A DNA stretch of 64,000 nucleotides from Avena insularis (Eukaryota; Streptophyta; Magnoliopsida; Poales; Poaceae). Below, in pieces: positions 1-12,659 of this stretch. The stretch covers positions 339,193,211 through 339,257,210 of the forward strand of contig CM042696.1 of assembly GCA_023614405.1 (NCBI GenBank), read 5' to 3'. The notes beneath the pieces were generated by a model. It searched no databases. It had not been told where the DNA came from and saw nothing but the letters and a program-made list of their open reading frames with translations. Both the position numbers and the translations under genes were made by a program. Every line of letters starts with the position of its first letter. The stretch's first letter is position 1.

Positions 1-3000
1 TGGTTCTGTGATCCATTGCTTGTAAAATGTTTCTTAGGTGAAATAAACATCATCTAAGTCATTCCCAAACTTTTCCCAAAGAAAAATAACTCAAAATGAA
101 TATTTGAAGTGAATGGTCATTTTGGCCAAATTAACCCCCATGCCTACTTTGGCTATTCCTAGTACTCAAAACTTAACAGAAACATGTGTGGATCTTTACA
201 CCCCTTGATAGTACACATAATGAGGTACCAAGGCCCACCTTGTGATCTGCAAAAATCTTTCAAATACTAATTTTAAATGACAGTTCAAAATTGAATCTAT
301 TTCATATGGGAAGATCCCACTTTTTCAAAAACCATTCAAACAAGCTCAATTTGCAAAACCCAAGCACCCACAGAGCCTCAAGCTTCTATCTAGCAAACCC
401 ACCAAAAATCTTTTCAAAATTCAAAAGTTTTTCTCTTTCGGCCATTTTGTCAAACACCTTGTTGGCAAGATCAAAGTGGCCTAACTATTACTGTTTTGGA
501 GTTGATCTTGTCTAGCCAATTAAGGTGCTTTCATCACCCTTGTCTCCCCCAAGTCTAACCAGACCAGCACCAACCCATCCCCTACCTCCTAGCTGCACTG
601 CAAGGCCATGCCGAGAGCACCTTGTCGGCCAACTTGGCCCTCGCAGCAGCAAACCGCTCCCCCCTCTCTCGCCATGTCTACACGCTTGCCCGTGGTCCAC
701 CTCCACCGTCCAACCAGCCCCAGCCTAGAGCCAGCGACCAGAACGGCCAAGAACCGCCGTGCCCGGAGCTGGTCGACCATGCCGACGCCGCCCGCAGAGC
801 GCGCCCTGTCCCCGCGTGCACAAACCGCCCCTTGGTCGCAGCCCGCGCCTACTGCTCCGCCAGGACCTAGGGAACACCCCAGACACCCCCGTTGGCCGCC
901 CAACGCATCCTAGCCACCGCTCGCCGTTGAACCCGCAGCCTCTGCCGCCCAGAGCGCGTGACGCTCCTGACCAGCACAGAGCTCGCCTTGCCGCGCCTTT
1001 AAGCCTCAGTGCACCGCCAGGAGACAGGCCACCGTCCCCTACCTCGAGCCACGCCGCTATCCCCCTGTGCTGCCCCCGCCGGAGTCGCCTGCCCACACCG
1101 CTCGGTCTCACCGTCAGGCCTATATAAACCGGCCTCCCTAGCCTCATTTATCCACACCCACTCACTCCCTACCTCTCACTGAACCTCACCCACCTCTAGC
1201 CAACGCCGCTCGAGCTCTGCCTCGCCGGAATTGGAGCCGGAGCCGCCGCAGCAGGAGAAGAAGGGCGCCTGCGATTTAGGGCACCCCAAGCTCCACCACA
1301 ACCGCGCCTCGCCTCACCGTCGTATTCTAGTTCATTTGCCCGCCTCGCCGACCTTGCTGGAGCCCTGGTACGTCCCCGATAGACCCCCACTGAGCCGCTA
1401 GGGTTCGAGCTCGCCGGCGACCTGTTTGTCGTCGACGACGATCCCCAGCCGTAGATCCCAGTTCTAATCCTACGGCCCACAGCACGCATACCGTTTCGCG
1501 TGTTAAGAGCCACTGACAAGCGGGACCCCCCTGTCAGCTGAGCCCCGCTCCACGGATCGCCACTGGGCCGGCCCATGTTCGTTCCCACGCTAGCCCAGCC
1601 ATTCAAAATTGGATTTTTCTTTTTAGTTTAAATATTAGTTTTGTCCCCTAGTTTGAAAATCAATTCAGAGAGTTTTATAAATCCAAAATGCATGAAACCA
1701 ATTTTGTCTGAAAGGTATTGAGATGATCTATCTAAGCCCGTTGGATTTAATTCAATTAGAGTTATAGATCTCTCCTAATAAAATAACAAAACAGAAGCAT
1801 TTGCACCTTGCAACATTTTTATAAAATCAACCAAGTTAGCTTTTGAGTTGATTCCAACTCTCAAAAATCACCTTTCACCATACCTATATGAATATATAAT
1901 AATATTAAGGTTTACATGCAGTGACTTTGGACTAGTACCAAAATAATGCTATATAGGCATTTCTAGTCACTTTAAATCATTAAATAATGAACTTAAACCA
2001 AAGTATTTATGATCCAACCTTTAAATCTCATTCCCACATGTTAGAATATGTGGTGATGACATGTGTCAACATGATCCCATATTTTAAGTGGTGAAAATTA
2101 AATCCTAGTTAATTTTTCAATGAGTAGAAATTACTTTTCTAAATTAAAAAGAATGAAACTAGTGAATTAAACTTGTGATGCTTGTGATGATAATAGATCA
2201 TAAATTGTGTGTCATAGAGTACTAAGTAAACTAGTTAAGTATTGTTTTGGTGATTGTGTACTCCATATGTATTTATAGAAGATAGTACCGACCAAGCTTA
2301 CGAGGAGGAGGAGTGCTACCAAGAAGAAGAAAACTTCAACCATTGCACCAACCAAGGCAAGCTAGCCCTATCCAAGTTATCCTTGCAAGTTGTAATTGCA
2401 AGCCACCATTAACAGTGCAAGCTATTGTAGTAAACTGAAATTAAACTAGTTAAATTGATCCAAGATGCTTTAGGCATGCTTTGATCACACCCCCTTTAAC
2501 TATTAGTTACCCCAAGTCTTGGTTTACAAGTGTTACCTCCTTTAGTTTACACAAAGTCCCTTACTTGTTTGAAGGTAGCATAGAAAGTATAAAACTTGAC
2601 CTATTTAGAAACCTTTAGATGTCATTCTATGGCATGAGATTGAGCCCATCACTTCCACCTTAGTGAACACTCTTAACTTAGTAGTTTAGAGTAGATCAAA
2701 AACTTGAGTCACTTTAGATGGGAACACTTGGTGAAAATGAATTGTGAAAACCTTGGAATGATGAGTCATTCTATTGAGATGTTTTGACATGTGTTGAGAA
2801 ACACAAATGGTTTATGATGATAAAAATGATGAGGCATGAGCCTTAACCCTTTTATAAAACTGATGGTTGGATTCGGATGCGATACCATTCCAAATTTACT
2901 GTACAACCACACTACCTGAATTAGATAAGGCTTAGCTGGAAATTTATATGCATTAGTATTAGTTCCCTCGCGGGAGAGGTTTGAGCTGAGGCTACCTCTC

Positions 3001-3819
3001 ATGATGTCCACCTATGCAGTGCCCAAGATGACTGATGGTCATGGTTGGGAGGCCATGCTCATAGGAGAGGTGCTTATACTAGGGTGTGTAAAAGGGAAGG
3101 TTATGTTTGATTATCTGCATACTAAGTATGATGATTCAGGGTTATCCTGACATGTATCGAATCTTGGTGAAAGTGTACCACCTCTGCAGAGTGTCAAACT
3201 ATTCGAATAGCAGCGTCATGATTATGGACAGTTGGAATGGCCATACTGTTTCGTTGTCAGATGTTTTCCAAATAACTTGAAATGAATGATGAATCTTGAC
3301 TTGACCACAACAGGGTTGTGTTTACGACAATAGCTTCCCAACTTAAGTGATTCTAGAACTTTACTTTATCTTTCTTTGCTTCAGAACTCAGCTTAGGTTT
3401 CAAACTTAACTTTATAGTTAAACATAGAGTTAGTACTTGACTTAGAACTATATTACTTGTTAGAGGTAGTTTGCGAGTACTCATGGATTTTGTCCCTGGC
3501 TATTCTCATGGCCAGACTATGAAGGAGACTATCAAGATGATGGCCAGCAGGACGGCTATGATAACTAGGACTATCTGCCTTCGTCAGCATTGCCTGTGCC
3601 CCTGAAGATGGACCCCACCGCTACGCTTTATATTTATTTCCGCTGCTTGTTGTATTAAGACTGGATCATGAGATCCTTATTTGTGTAAGACCTTATGTAT
3701 GGTTTGTAATGGATGATGTACTGTGATATTCAATCCGTTATGTCTCACAAAAATGGTAATCCTGAGATTGCGAGGTATGGCATAACGGGCATCTGGGATT
3801 AAAAATCCGGGTGTTGACA
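1..3819 (+). mobile_element. Gypsy-type LTR, 5' end outside window
   Basis: This stretch is read as the 3' part of a very long LTR in + orientation. It ends at 3819 with a typical CA terminus (gggtgttgaca), preceded by a small ggatt/aatcc hairpin, and abuts directly on the middle of a gypsy integrase reading frame at 3820. A GC-rich block at about 525-1600 holds a TATA box and a leader-like sequence, as in many grass gypsy LTRs, which gives the orientation. No primer binding site follows 3819, so this is a 3' LTR or a solo LTR, not a 5' LTR. The reading frames in the GC-rich block lack any recognised domain and are not annotated. The family is not assigned. The left end and left target duplication are outside the window; if the insertion is simple, TAATC (3820-3824) should also precede the LTR. 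Confidence 0.6.
1121..1128 (+). promoter_or_regulatory. TATA box of the LTR promoter
   Basis: TATATAAA lies at the end of the GC-rich block and is followed about 30 bp later by a pyrimidine-rich leader (near 1150-1200), the usual layout of an LTR promoter and transcription start. Inferred from position and sequence only. Confidence 0.45.
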
Positions 3820-4564
3820 TAATCTGATACGGTTATCCACATAGCATTATCAAGGACAACGGGAGTAATTTCTCTATGGGAGAGCTTGCTGAATTCTGCA
3901 ATGAACAAAATATCCGGCTTGACATTGCATCAGTTGCACATCCACAAGCTAATGGACAAGTCAAAAGAGCAAATGGTTTAATCCTACAAGGCCTAAAACC
4001 AAGACTTGAAGCACCACTACGACGTGCTGTGGGGGCTTGGGCAGAGGAATTACCTTCTGTAATATGGAGTTTGCGAACAACTCCAAACAGGTCAACCAGA
4101 TACACACCTTTCTTCTTGGTCTATGGCGCAGAAGCAGTTCTTCCTAGTGATTTGATTCACACTTCTCCTAGAGTTGCCGCGTATATTGAAGAGGATGCCG
4201 AAATTTCTCGACAAAATGATCTCGACTTAGTCGAAGAAGTGCGTGTCATTGCTGAGATGAGATCAACAGCCTATCAACAAAAGTTACGCGAGTATCATAG
4301 CCAGAGAGTCAGAAACCGGTCTTTCAATAAGGACGATTTGGTTCTCCGGCTTGTGCAGCAAAGAAAGCACAAACTTTCCCCAATATGGGAAGGGCCATTT
4401 TAGTTAGTCGAGTAATGCACAATGATTCTTACTACCTAAATGCTATGAGGCCAGTCAAAGAAAGACCTGCTACTAAGAAAAGAAAGAGAGCTGGAGGCAG
4501 TACAAACCCGGATGAATTAGACAGACCATGGAATATTGCTCAGCTACGTCCCTTTTATTCTTAG
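3820..4564 (+). pseudogene. Gypsy A integrase, C-terminal part (broken)
   Basis: Encodes the second half of a Ty3/gypsy integrase, which inserts retroelement cDNA into the chromosome. The frame opens just before the DNGSNF motif holding the second catalytic aspartate. The conserved block HPQANGQV follows, but the next residue, normally the catalytic glutamate (QVERAN), is a lysine (QVKRAN). Further on come the RTTPNRSTRYTPFFLVYG block and the GPY/F module (IWEGPF). A frameshift with a stop follows at about 4400, and a second frame restores the C-terminal tail ending WNIAQLRPFYS and a TAG at 4562-4564. The N-terminal zinc finger and first aspartate are missing because the LTR ending at 3819 interrupts the gene. 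The product cannot be active. Confidence 0.9.
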
Positions 4565-5199
4565 TTTATTTTTCTTTGTAATCATATATGTGTACATGTT
4601 CAATGTGAAATAAAGTGTTGGTTGCCTCAAAAAAATTATGAGAAGGTTTTTACCATCTTATTTCCAAATGACCATGTCACGGTCAAAAATCTCAGAATAC
4701 TTGAAAGTAGTTTATGCTCATGTTTGTTCTGGTCTAGATTTCCGATTCTAAAATTGCTACCTTCGGGTATAAATCTAAATCTTATAGTTTGTGCTTTGGT
4801 TATTTGTTTGATTGCCGGATGCGGGCATTTTCCAAGTAGTGAATTGTTGGTACAAGAAGCCGGCTTTGTTTCCGAGTTTAAACTGGTTTAGCAATTAAGC
4901 TCCGTTGCTCGGCAAAGTTTCCGTGCTAAAGGTTGGCCAGCTCATGAAAGGGACGAGGCGGAAAGCCAGATAAACGATAAGTACTACTAAAAACATAAGT
5001 GCTTATGAAAATATTTCAAGCATGAAAATTATAAAGCCAAAAGTGCTAAATAGATATATTTAAACTTAGCACTAGTAAAAAGTATCATACTACTTATTTA
5101 CAACCCGGATTGTTTTCAGAATAATACAATGTTTGTTCTGATGCTCTACGATGCAGGGGAAGAAGGAGCTACCGGCTCGCTAGAAACATCAGCCTCGCT
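4565..5199. other. Gypsy A spacer between pol and antisense gene
   Basis: AT-rich sequence after the pol stop. It contains no frame with recognisable similarity, no LTR boundary and no inverted repeat that I can see. Pol and the antisense gene converge on it. Confidence 0.5.
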
Positions 5200-8150
5200 T
5201 TAGTATCTTTCCAAGACGTTCAAATCCGAGATGGTTTGTTTGTCGTCGAAAGCTTGGCCGGTTTCTTCGACGGGCGGAGGTGGCGTCTCTACGCGAGTGA
5301 AGAAGGGAGTATCATAGCTGGTCAAGTTAGATACGTGGCACCCGTATCCGGCGGAGGAGTCCATGATGGCTTTGATGTCCTGCTTCTGGCCGTCTTCGTC
5401 CAAAGTAGAATACCCTCTGGTCACTTGCCAGATCTCCATGCTTCCATGGTGGCTCATGACCATGGTGAGCGTTCAAGCTGCGGTTACAGTAGGACATGTT
5501 CGATCTGGATGAGCTAGGGCATCTCCTTGGCCTTATCTCGCACTTCAAAGCCGGACATGTTATGCATGTCCGGAACCTTGAGAACTTCGCCAATATCCTT
5601 GATGGATTAGCGGAAGTCATGCAGCAAATCACCGACTTGAGTAAGCCGGCTGGTGCGAGATTCAGCAGAGGCTGAGTCTAGTAAGTTCAGAGGACCTACG
5701 CATGTAATGCAAAGGGATTAATCAAATAAATCCGGACTCCAAAGAGTCGGAAGATGTGAACAAGTTAGAAAAAAGGAAACATACTAAAGATGACATCGTC
5801 GACTTTGGTCTTCTCCTCCTGAAGACTCTGGATTTCAGCTCGGAGTGCCTCAGCAATATCCCTCTCTCTGAACAAGTCATTGCTGAGATTTGAGATTTTC
5901 TTATCCTGGAGCGCGATCTTACGATCACGCTCCTCGGTAGCCATGGAGGAGGACTCAAGAACTTGAGCAATGCTCTTCTCATGATCTGCCTTAAGCTTAT
6001 TCAACTCTTGGCGGAGGTCCTTGTTTTCCACCTCCAGGGTTTTCAGATTCTCGGCCTCCTCGATCATAGCACAGGATTGTTTCACCAGTGCTGAAGTCAA
6101 AAGAACAGAAGTTGAACAAAAAATCGACTATGAAATAAAAGGCAAGGTTTGAGATCTAGAATGTTTACCTTCAGCCTCATCCCTGGATACTTTTAGTTGA
6201 GCATTTTCAAGTCGGAGAGCTCTAATCTCTCTCCGCTTGTTACAAATATTCTTTAATAAATCCTGGTTATATGAATTAACTTTCTGTAAGTCAGAATACC
6301 CAGAGTCAGAAGTCTACTAAAGATTTGGGCTAATATTTTTTGATAATATCAGCACGAGCCTTGGAGGCTACACTAGTTCATTCTTTGGCATCCTAAGGAA
6401 GCATAAATCCGGATTGTCTATCCAACTTCATGCTTGGGGGCTAGAGGATATGATATGGAATAAAGTAAAATGTGAGTTGGAATTCCGACTTACATGTTGT
6501 TCATGAGTGAGTTTGATCAGGCTCATGTTCACTTTGGTGGTAGCCTTCTCGGCGAGGGTTAGGGGGATCACTGGTGCAGTCGGAAGCTTGCCGGTCCTCA
6601 GCTTCTCGTCATGAAGACGAACTTGTTCAAGAAGTTGAGAGTACTTGATGTCCTCTGCTTCTTGTGCTTCTTCTTCGGCAGAGATAGTCCGACTTTCTAG
6701 GCATTGCCAGGCCAGCCGTTGGATCTCCTCCACAGATTTTCGAGAAAGGCCAAACTTGGCAAGACTCGGATTGCTGAGGAGATTATCAGCAAAGACCTCT
6801 GCCGAGGGATAATTACCCGAAGAGGGTTCACCCTTATCAAAACCTGAGTCACCCATGGTAACGTCAGTCTGTGATCCGAGGATCACTGGCTCTACTGATT
6901 GAGCCGGATCTTCTGCAACAGTCGGAGATGGAGTAATCTTCGGCGCTGCAGAAGGCTGAGGGGCAGGAGTCGGAGGAGCTACGGCAGGAGAAACCAAGTT
7001 CAGCTTTGACTAGCGTAGAGGCTTCGAGGCAACCCCTTTCCCTTTACCCTTGGTGAGTTGTTTAACTCTGAGAAGGTAATAGAACAAAAAACATTACATC
7101 TCGAAAAGAATTAAGACATATAGTACAAAGACCTTGTGAGGAAAGATTACCTCTTCACAATAGGCACTTCCTTTGTGCCAATAGCCACTGTCGGAGCTTT
7201 GTTCTTGCGAGGAATAACATTCGGCAGTGGAACCAACTCTCACTCATCCTAAGAAAACTTAGGAGGATATCCCTCGACCGGAGCAAGCTCCGACTCGGGG
7301 AGGTCGGCAAGATGAAGAGAAGAGATATCTCAGTATTGCAAAATAATATAAAGATGAGCACATAATACAAGTTGTTGCTGGAAGCTTACCGGCACTACGG
7401 GATCTTCCGACGTATGCATGTCCAAGGACAGCTCCGGAATCTTCCTTTTAATCCGCTCCCTTATCAGCCATTTGATTTGGCATACATAATCTTTTGCCGA
7501 GTAGGCCTTGGGGCTGGTTCGGAGGGAATCTTTCTTCGACGACGTGATGGAGTGCATCAGTCGATCTCCATGATGTTGAAGAGGCTGGATCCGACGTGCC
7601 ACCCAGCAGTGAACTAAGTCGGACCCTTTCAGGCCCTTGTGCTTCATCAAATACTCGATCCGCCTCTTGGCAAGAAGCAAATCGTCACTGAGAGGCGGGG
7701 CATCTGCGTCCCAGGACTCTTGGGGCATGGCGGCACCATCGATGAAAGCTGACAAAGCAGTAGCTTTGTCGGGAGCGGGAATATCCTTATGATAGAAAAA
7801 AGTGGACGGCCATTGCTTGACCGACTCACTGGCCATAATCCGAGGATAGACGCGCTCTCGCCTAACCGAAAAACTAATAGTACCGATAATATAAGGATTA
7901 CCGGCAGTGATGGAATTTCTCCGGACATGAAAGTAATACCGGAAAAGAATAAGGCTCGACCTAATGCCGAGATACCCCTCGCACAAAGATGCGTACGCAC
8001 TCATCTCTAAGAGAGAGTTCGGGGGGAGATGATGGAGTTAAAACTCCGTAGTGATCTATAACCTCAGAGAAGAAATTGGAGGGAGGAAAGCTCAAACCTC
8101 TGTCGAGGTGAGTGCCGAAGTGAACCCAGTCGCCGTCGCGAGGGTTGTTC
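5200..8150 (-). pseudogene. Gypsy A antisense gene (putative gypsy-type transposon / Transposase_28-like), multi-exon
   Basis: Runs opposite to pol. The N-terminal part (8150 to 7390) has the conserved pattern of the plant putative gypsy-type transposon family (FPPSNFF, then SAYASLCEGYLGI). A one-base shift lies near 8020. Exons with GT-AG borders can be drawn: to 7390; 7328-7151; 7067-6494; 6283-6167; 6090-5785; 5695-5200. The 7067-6494 exon is Pro/Ser/Ala-rich then helical. The 6283-6167 and 6090-5785 exons encode charged coiled coil. The last frame ends in a TAA at 5202-5200. Stops in exons 2 and 3 and frame breaks in the last exon show decay. The function of the family is unknown. Because the gene is antisense, its introns would survive in the element's genomic RNA. 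Exon borders are my reading and unproven. Confidence 0.65.
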
Positions 8151-10118
8151 TGTGAGTGTTCTCCTTTGCTAGCACTGTGTTTAGCTTTAGTTTTCTTATT
8201 CTTTTAGCTTAGAACTTTTTAGTTCTTCTTTGTAAATGGGTGAGACATGCTCTCTGGTATTTATTGATTATTATCTTTGAGAGTTGTTTCAAATAAGTCG
8301 ATTGGTGTTGGAAAAGAGTAGGAAGTTTCATGCTTATAGTGATACAAAAGGAAGCTTGTTTTGACTGTGACTTAGACTTTATCATGTCATGCTAGATGTT
8401 GCTTTGACCATATGCTTAGTGATTATTGTTGTAGCATGACTTGTTTCAAACAATTGAGATTGCTTAATGTGCCTTGAAAGAAGCATGCGTTGTTTTAGCA
8501 TACAAAAGCATAATATTGTGGTATTCTCCTTCGATGCTTTATTTGGGTTGACTTGGCACATTCTTACACCATGTTAAGATAATGAACCAGTCACCTTAGC
8601 CTCTATGATCATTTAGTTTTTGACTTGTAATATCAATTTATGCTTTAATTAATAATGTTTTGTCTCTTTGCATGATTATGGCCATTATTGCTCCCTTAGT
8701 TGGTCGCTCCCAGTCTTCTGCTAGCCTCCACCTGTACCAAGTATGAGTTCCACTCATGCATCCAACCCCCAAGAAAACCAAGTTATTCCAAAGAGTCCAC
8801 TATAAATTCCTATGCATGGTGTGTTACACAATTCCAAGTATATTCATGTTTTTATCTACCTTCCGAATTAAACTTGTTATGTGAAAATTAGTGATTATAT
8901 CTCTCACAAACTTGATGGCACACTTTACTTTCTTGCACTTAATAAACTTAAACCATTTTGTCCATCTATGTTGCGTATATGCTTGCGCTTTATAAGTTAA
9001 GAATTAGCAGAACCATGCTATCATGGGGAACACTTTCAACATTGCACTAATTATTCAGTTGATATCATGTTCTTTTGCTTATGGATCCCGGTGGTGTGAA
9101 ATAAAAGGGGAGCTTGTAAGCTCATGGAGTTTATATGTGTGTTAGAGAAATGCTTGGGCGGCTAGCCTAAGTCATGCCTAATCATGGTGGAAACTTGCAG
9201 TATAACCATAGTGAGCATTCTATGAAGCATCCTCAATAAAAACCTATGCAAATAGCAAATAAAAAGATCGCTGAGATGCTCATTGTCTGTTGCCTTGTCA
9301 TTTTGGTATGGGATAGCTTCTATATCATGGGGCAAGTGGTACCCCGTTGGCGGTTCTCTATGATACACATGTACTTACAATGACAAGAACTTACTCGTGA
9401 CTAAAGTTGAGTAGCATGAGGTTTGGTACTCGTAAGCACGGGGCATGAGATTTTCAACTTATAACTTGTCAAGCATATCCTCGTATTTGTGTCACTTTAA
9501 CCTTAATCACCTGAAGATGCTTATGATAGGGGCAATGAGAGCTGAAAGCTAATAAGTACCATAATTTTTGGAAGCTCTTTATGAAACTTGAATCTCTGCT
9601 TCCCTTTAAAGGGCCTTTCTTTTTTACTTTTATGTTGAGTCTCCATCTTCTATCTTTATGCACCCATTAAAAGAGCATAGTGGTCATTCTTAGTTTAATA
9701 TGCATTGTCCCAAAACTTGTTGATTGATTCATAACTTTGATATTGCTTGCTCTTAAATTATTTTTATCTAGTCACCCTTATGAACTTTGAAGGTGTCCTA
9801 TGTATTTATGTTTTGCTATACCATGAGGGACAAGATGAATACCACTTTTATTTTGTTTTCTATATGTGAAACAAATAAACATCTTTCAATGCATTGTTAT
9901 TCATGATCTTTTGTTTATACCTTTTCATGTTACAACATAGTTACTTTGTCTTATTGTTAGAACTATATCTTTCATGTTTATGTTAGAGTACTATGATCCC
10001 AACTATCAATGTTTTACAATACCTTGATCAAGATTGTGATGGTGCATGTCACCTCAAAAATTATTCTTTTTACCACTTACCTACTCGAGGACAAGAAGGA
10101 GTTAAGCTTGGGGATGCT

Positions 10119-11488
10119 TGATACGTCGTAAACGTATCTATATTTTTTGATGCTCCATGCTTGTTTTATATCAACTTTCTTATGTTTTGTTTACACTTTG
10201 AGGTATTTTTATATATTTTCTAGAACTAACCTATTAACAAGATGTCGTAGTGCCAGTTGCCTGTTTTCTGCTGTTTTTGGTTTCAGAAAAGCCAGAAAAT
10301 AAATATTCTCGGAATTGGACGAAATAAAAGCCGAAGTTCCTATTTTTTACGACACGAGACAGAGCCCAAAGCAGAGACGGAGGAGGGCTAGGGGCTGGCC
10401 ACACCATATGGTGGCGCGGGTACCCCCCAGGCGCACCACCAGGGGTGTGGGCCCCTCAGGCCTCCATCGACCTTGCCCCTTCGCCTATAAAAGCCTCCCG
10501 GGACGAAAACCCTAAGTACCAGATCAGTATTCCACGAAAATTTCCGCAGCGCTGCCGCCACCAAAGAGGAGATTCGGGGGACAGAAGTCTCTGTTCCGGC
10601 ACCCTGCCGGGACGGGGAAGTGCCCCCAGAGCCATCTCCATCGACTCCACCCCCATCTCCATCGTCGTTGCTAACTCCCATGATGAGGAGGGAGTAGTTC
10701 TCTCTCGAGGCTAAGGGCTCTACCGGTAGCTATGTGTTCATCTCTCTCTCTCTCTATGCGTGATCTTATTGAGATCATGAGCTTTCTAATCTATAGATCT
10801 ATTTTGCTACTCAAGTGCTTTAATAAATCTCTGCTTATCCCCACGTGTGTGAAGCTGACAGTGTGCACACTGTGTGGCACTTAGGCTAAGGTTACATAAA
10901 TACTTATCATGAGTATAATTTGAGTTGGATGTCTCTATGAGATTGTGGTGTTTGTTGGAACCATCTAGCGGTCAAGGTGACAGTGAGGGGTTATCTAGAT
11001 GGGGAATGCGAACTTCAAGGTGTGTTGTTATAGCCCTATATCGTCCAACCGGAGAGTAGTTCATGATAGCATAATGAAGAGAAGATATTTATATGAGAGT
11101 ATCCACTAGTGAAAGTATGATCCCTAGGCCTTGTTTCTAAGCATTGAAACACCGTTTACAATCAGTCCTGTTACATATTTGCTTGCTGCCACTCTTATTT
11201 CAGATTGCAATTACCACTTATAATCATCCATATTACTTGTATTTCACTATCTCTTCGCCGAACTAGTGCACCTATACACCTGGCAAGTGTATTGGGTATG
11301 TTGGGGACACAAGAGACTTCTTGTATCTTGATTGCAGGGTTGCTTGGGAGGGATATCTTTGACCACTTCCTCCCCGAGTTCGATAAACCTTGGGTGATCC
11401 ACTTAAGGGAAACTTGCTGCTGTTCTACAAACCTCTGCACTTGGAGGCCCAATACTGTCTACAAGAATAGAAGCGTGCATAGACATCA
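10119..11488 (+). repeat. 3' LTR of D1 (1370 bp)
   Basis: Starts TGATACGTCG and ends GCATAGACATCA, the terminal signature of a large class of Triticeae gypsy LTRs. It contains a TATA box at 10486, a (TC)n run at about 10742-10756 and the usual leader after the TATA box. Its first half matches the D2 LTRs; its last part differs from them (see findings). Confidence 0.85.
10486..10492 (+). promoter_or_regulatory. TATA box in D1 LTR
   Basis: TATAAAA follows a GC-rich block and precedes gcctcccgggacgaaaaccc; the corresponding place in both D2 LTRs reads TATAAAGACCCC with the same downstream gacgaaaacc, which supports a conserved promoter. Confidence 0.5.
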
Positions 11489-12480
11489 ATAACGAAGAAT
11501 AATCCAATATTTTACAATTTGAATTCAAGTTTTGTTCACAAATCTCGCCCGGTATTTTCCTTTTCTGGTAACCATTGTTGTCACCAATCCCAACCTCACA
11601 TAAGAAAAATTTAAACCGATAACTGACAACCTCGACAAATTTTCATTTGACATTATATTCCCCGTTTGAGGGATCTTTCATAACACGACACCTGTGGCAA
11701 GGGAAGAAGTAAGATCGAGTACATTTTGTGCCTCTTCTACACGTGCTTCAGCATGCGATCTTTTCTTGCAGTTCAGATCTATCAAACGGATCGACATCAC
11801 CTTCCCCTCCTCCTCTCTTTTAAACAAGGGGCCACATGAGAACTTCTCTCAGTGACTACAACTCCCTTCCTGGCTTCTACAAATACTGAAACAGTTGCTT
11901 GGGTGGCAATCTACATGGTCTCTACCTCGGACGCCTCCTTCCGACCCTTAACAAAGATCCTTCCAGGTAGCCACCGCATTTATGCTCTCTGTCCGAAGCT
12001 CAACTTCACACACATGCACGAGGTTCATCCCACCGTAGAGAAATCATCATCTCGGCTAGGAAAAGCCTCATGCTTATCTTGATCTCCCACCATAGCTACA
12101 ATGCTACCATAGTCAGAATATGGATAAAACTTATAGCTACAGAAACCTAATCCGATGTTTAGGTAGAACCCAACCATAAATTTATCAAAAAAGGTCATTA
12201 TGATCAAAATTCAATAAAAAGTTGTTAGCAAAAATGATAATCTTTGAAAACCAAGCATTATTTCGTTCTAAAATACCAAGGGATTACATGCATCGCTGAT
12301 AATAAGTTCTTTCATCTCTATAAAGTGATCATTCCTATAATATACATGACCATGCAAGTTACATCCATGTTAGGGAATATGATTTGATTTAGGATTATAA
12401 TATGTATATTCTTTTTGACTAAAATTAACTAAATTTATGAAAGATGAAACTTATGACTAAAATATTGTCTTACTTTGGGC
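11489..12480. other. Unassigned intergenic stretch upstream of the gene
   Basis: AT-rich sequence with only short frames and no similarity that I recognise. No LTR ends, MITE-like inverted repeats or RNA genes are visible. It may hold distal promoter elements of the gene at 12.7-17.5 kb. Confidence 0.4.
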
Positions 12481-12659
12481 CTTTGCCGCCAACGGCACAC
12501 ACGGGCACACCGGGTCATCTGGTACTATCAATCTGACCGCAAAGAAAGATTGAAGACCAAGCGCAGCGACCGTCCAGCCCAGACTCCAGAGGCGCTCAAG
12601 TCGTTTTAGGTCGTGCCTGCTGAGGTCCACCAACAGAGGCAGACAGACAGACGGGCTGA

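Larger units (their letters stand above)
3820..8150 (+). mobile_element. Gypsy A: Ty3/gypsy remnant (end of pol plus antisense gene)
   Basis: This is the 3' half of a Ty3/gypsy retrotransposon in + orientation. The end of pol (integrase) runs to 4564, then a spacer, then a gene on the opposite strand to about 8150. The order pol, antisense extra gene, 3' LTR is known for some grass gypsy elements of the Tat group (the Grande and RIRE2 type). The upstream pol and gag are not visible because the LTR ending at 3819 cuts the integrase; the 3' LTR is missing because element D1 sequence begins at about 8150. Confidence 0.75.
8151..11488 (+). mobile_element. D1: 5'-truncated TGATACGT-type LTR retroelement
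   Basis: Holds about 2.0 kb of internal sequence (8151-10118) and a 3' LTR (10119-11488). The internal part is closely related, in opposite orientation, to the 3' internal part of element D2 (43,390-45,350). It has no pol and no credible long frame. Immediately before the LTR is the sequence gttaagcttggggatgc, seen also in D2 and in a purine-rich form fit for a polypurine tract. The 5' LTR, primer binding site and gag-like region are missing; the left junction with the gypsy A antisense gene at about 8150 shows no LTR end, so the 5' end was deleted or the joint is a later rearrangement. Confidence 0.75.

Noticed and set aside
512..1606. Overlapping frames of 60-140 codons on both strands
   Set aside because: They lie in a GC-rich LTR promoter block, overlap in several frames and show no domain.
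8700..9663. Short frames in the D1 internal region
   Set aside because: The corresponding D2 region does not keep them; no domain is visible.
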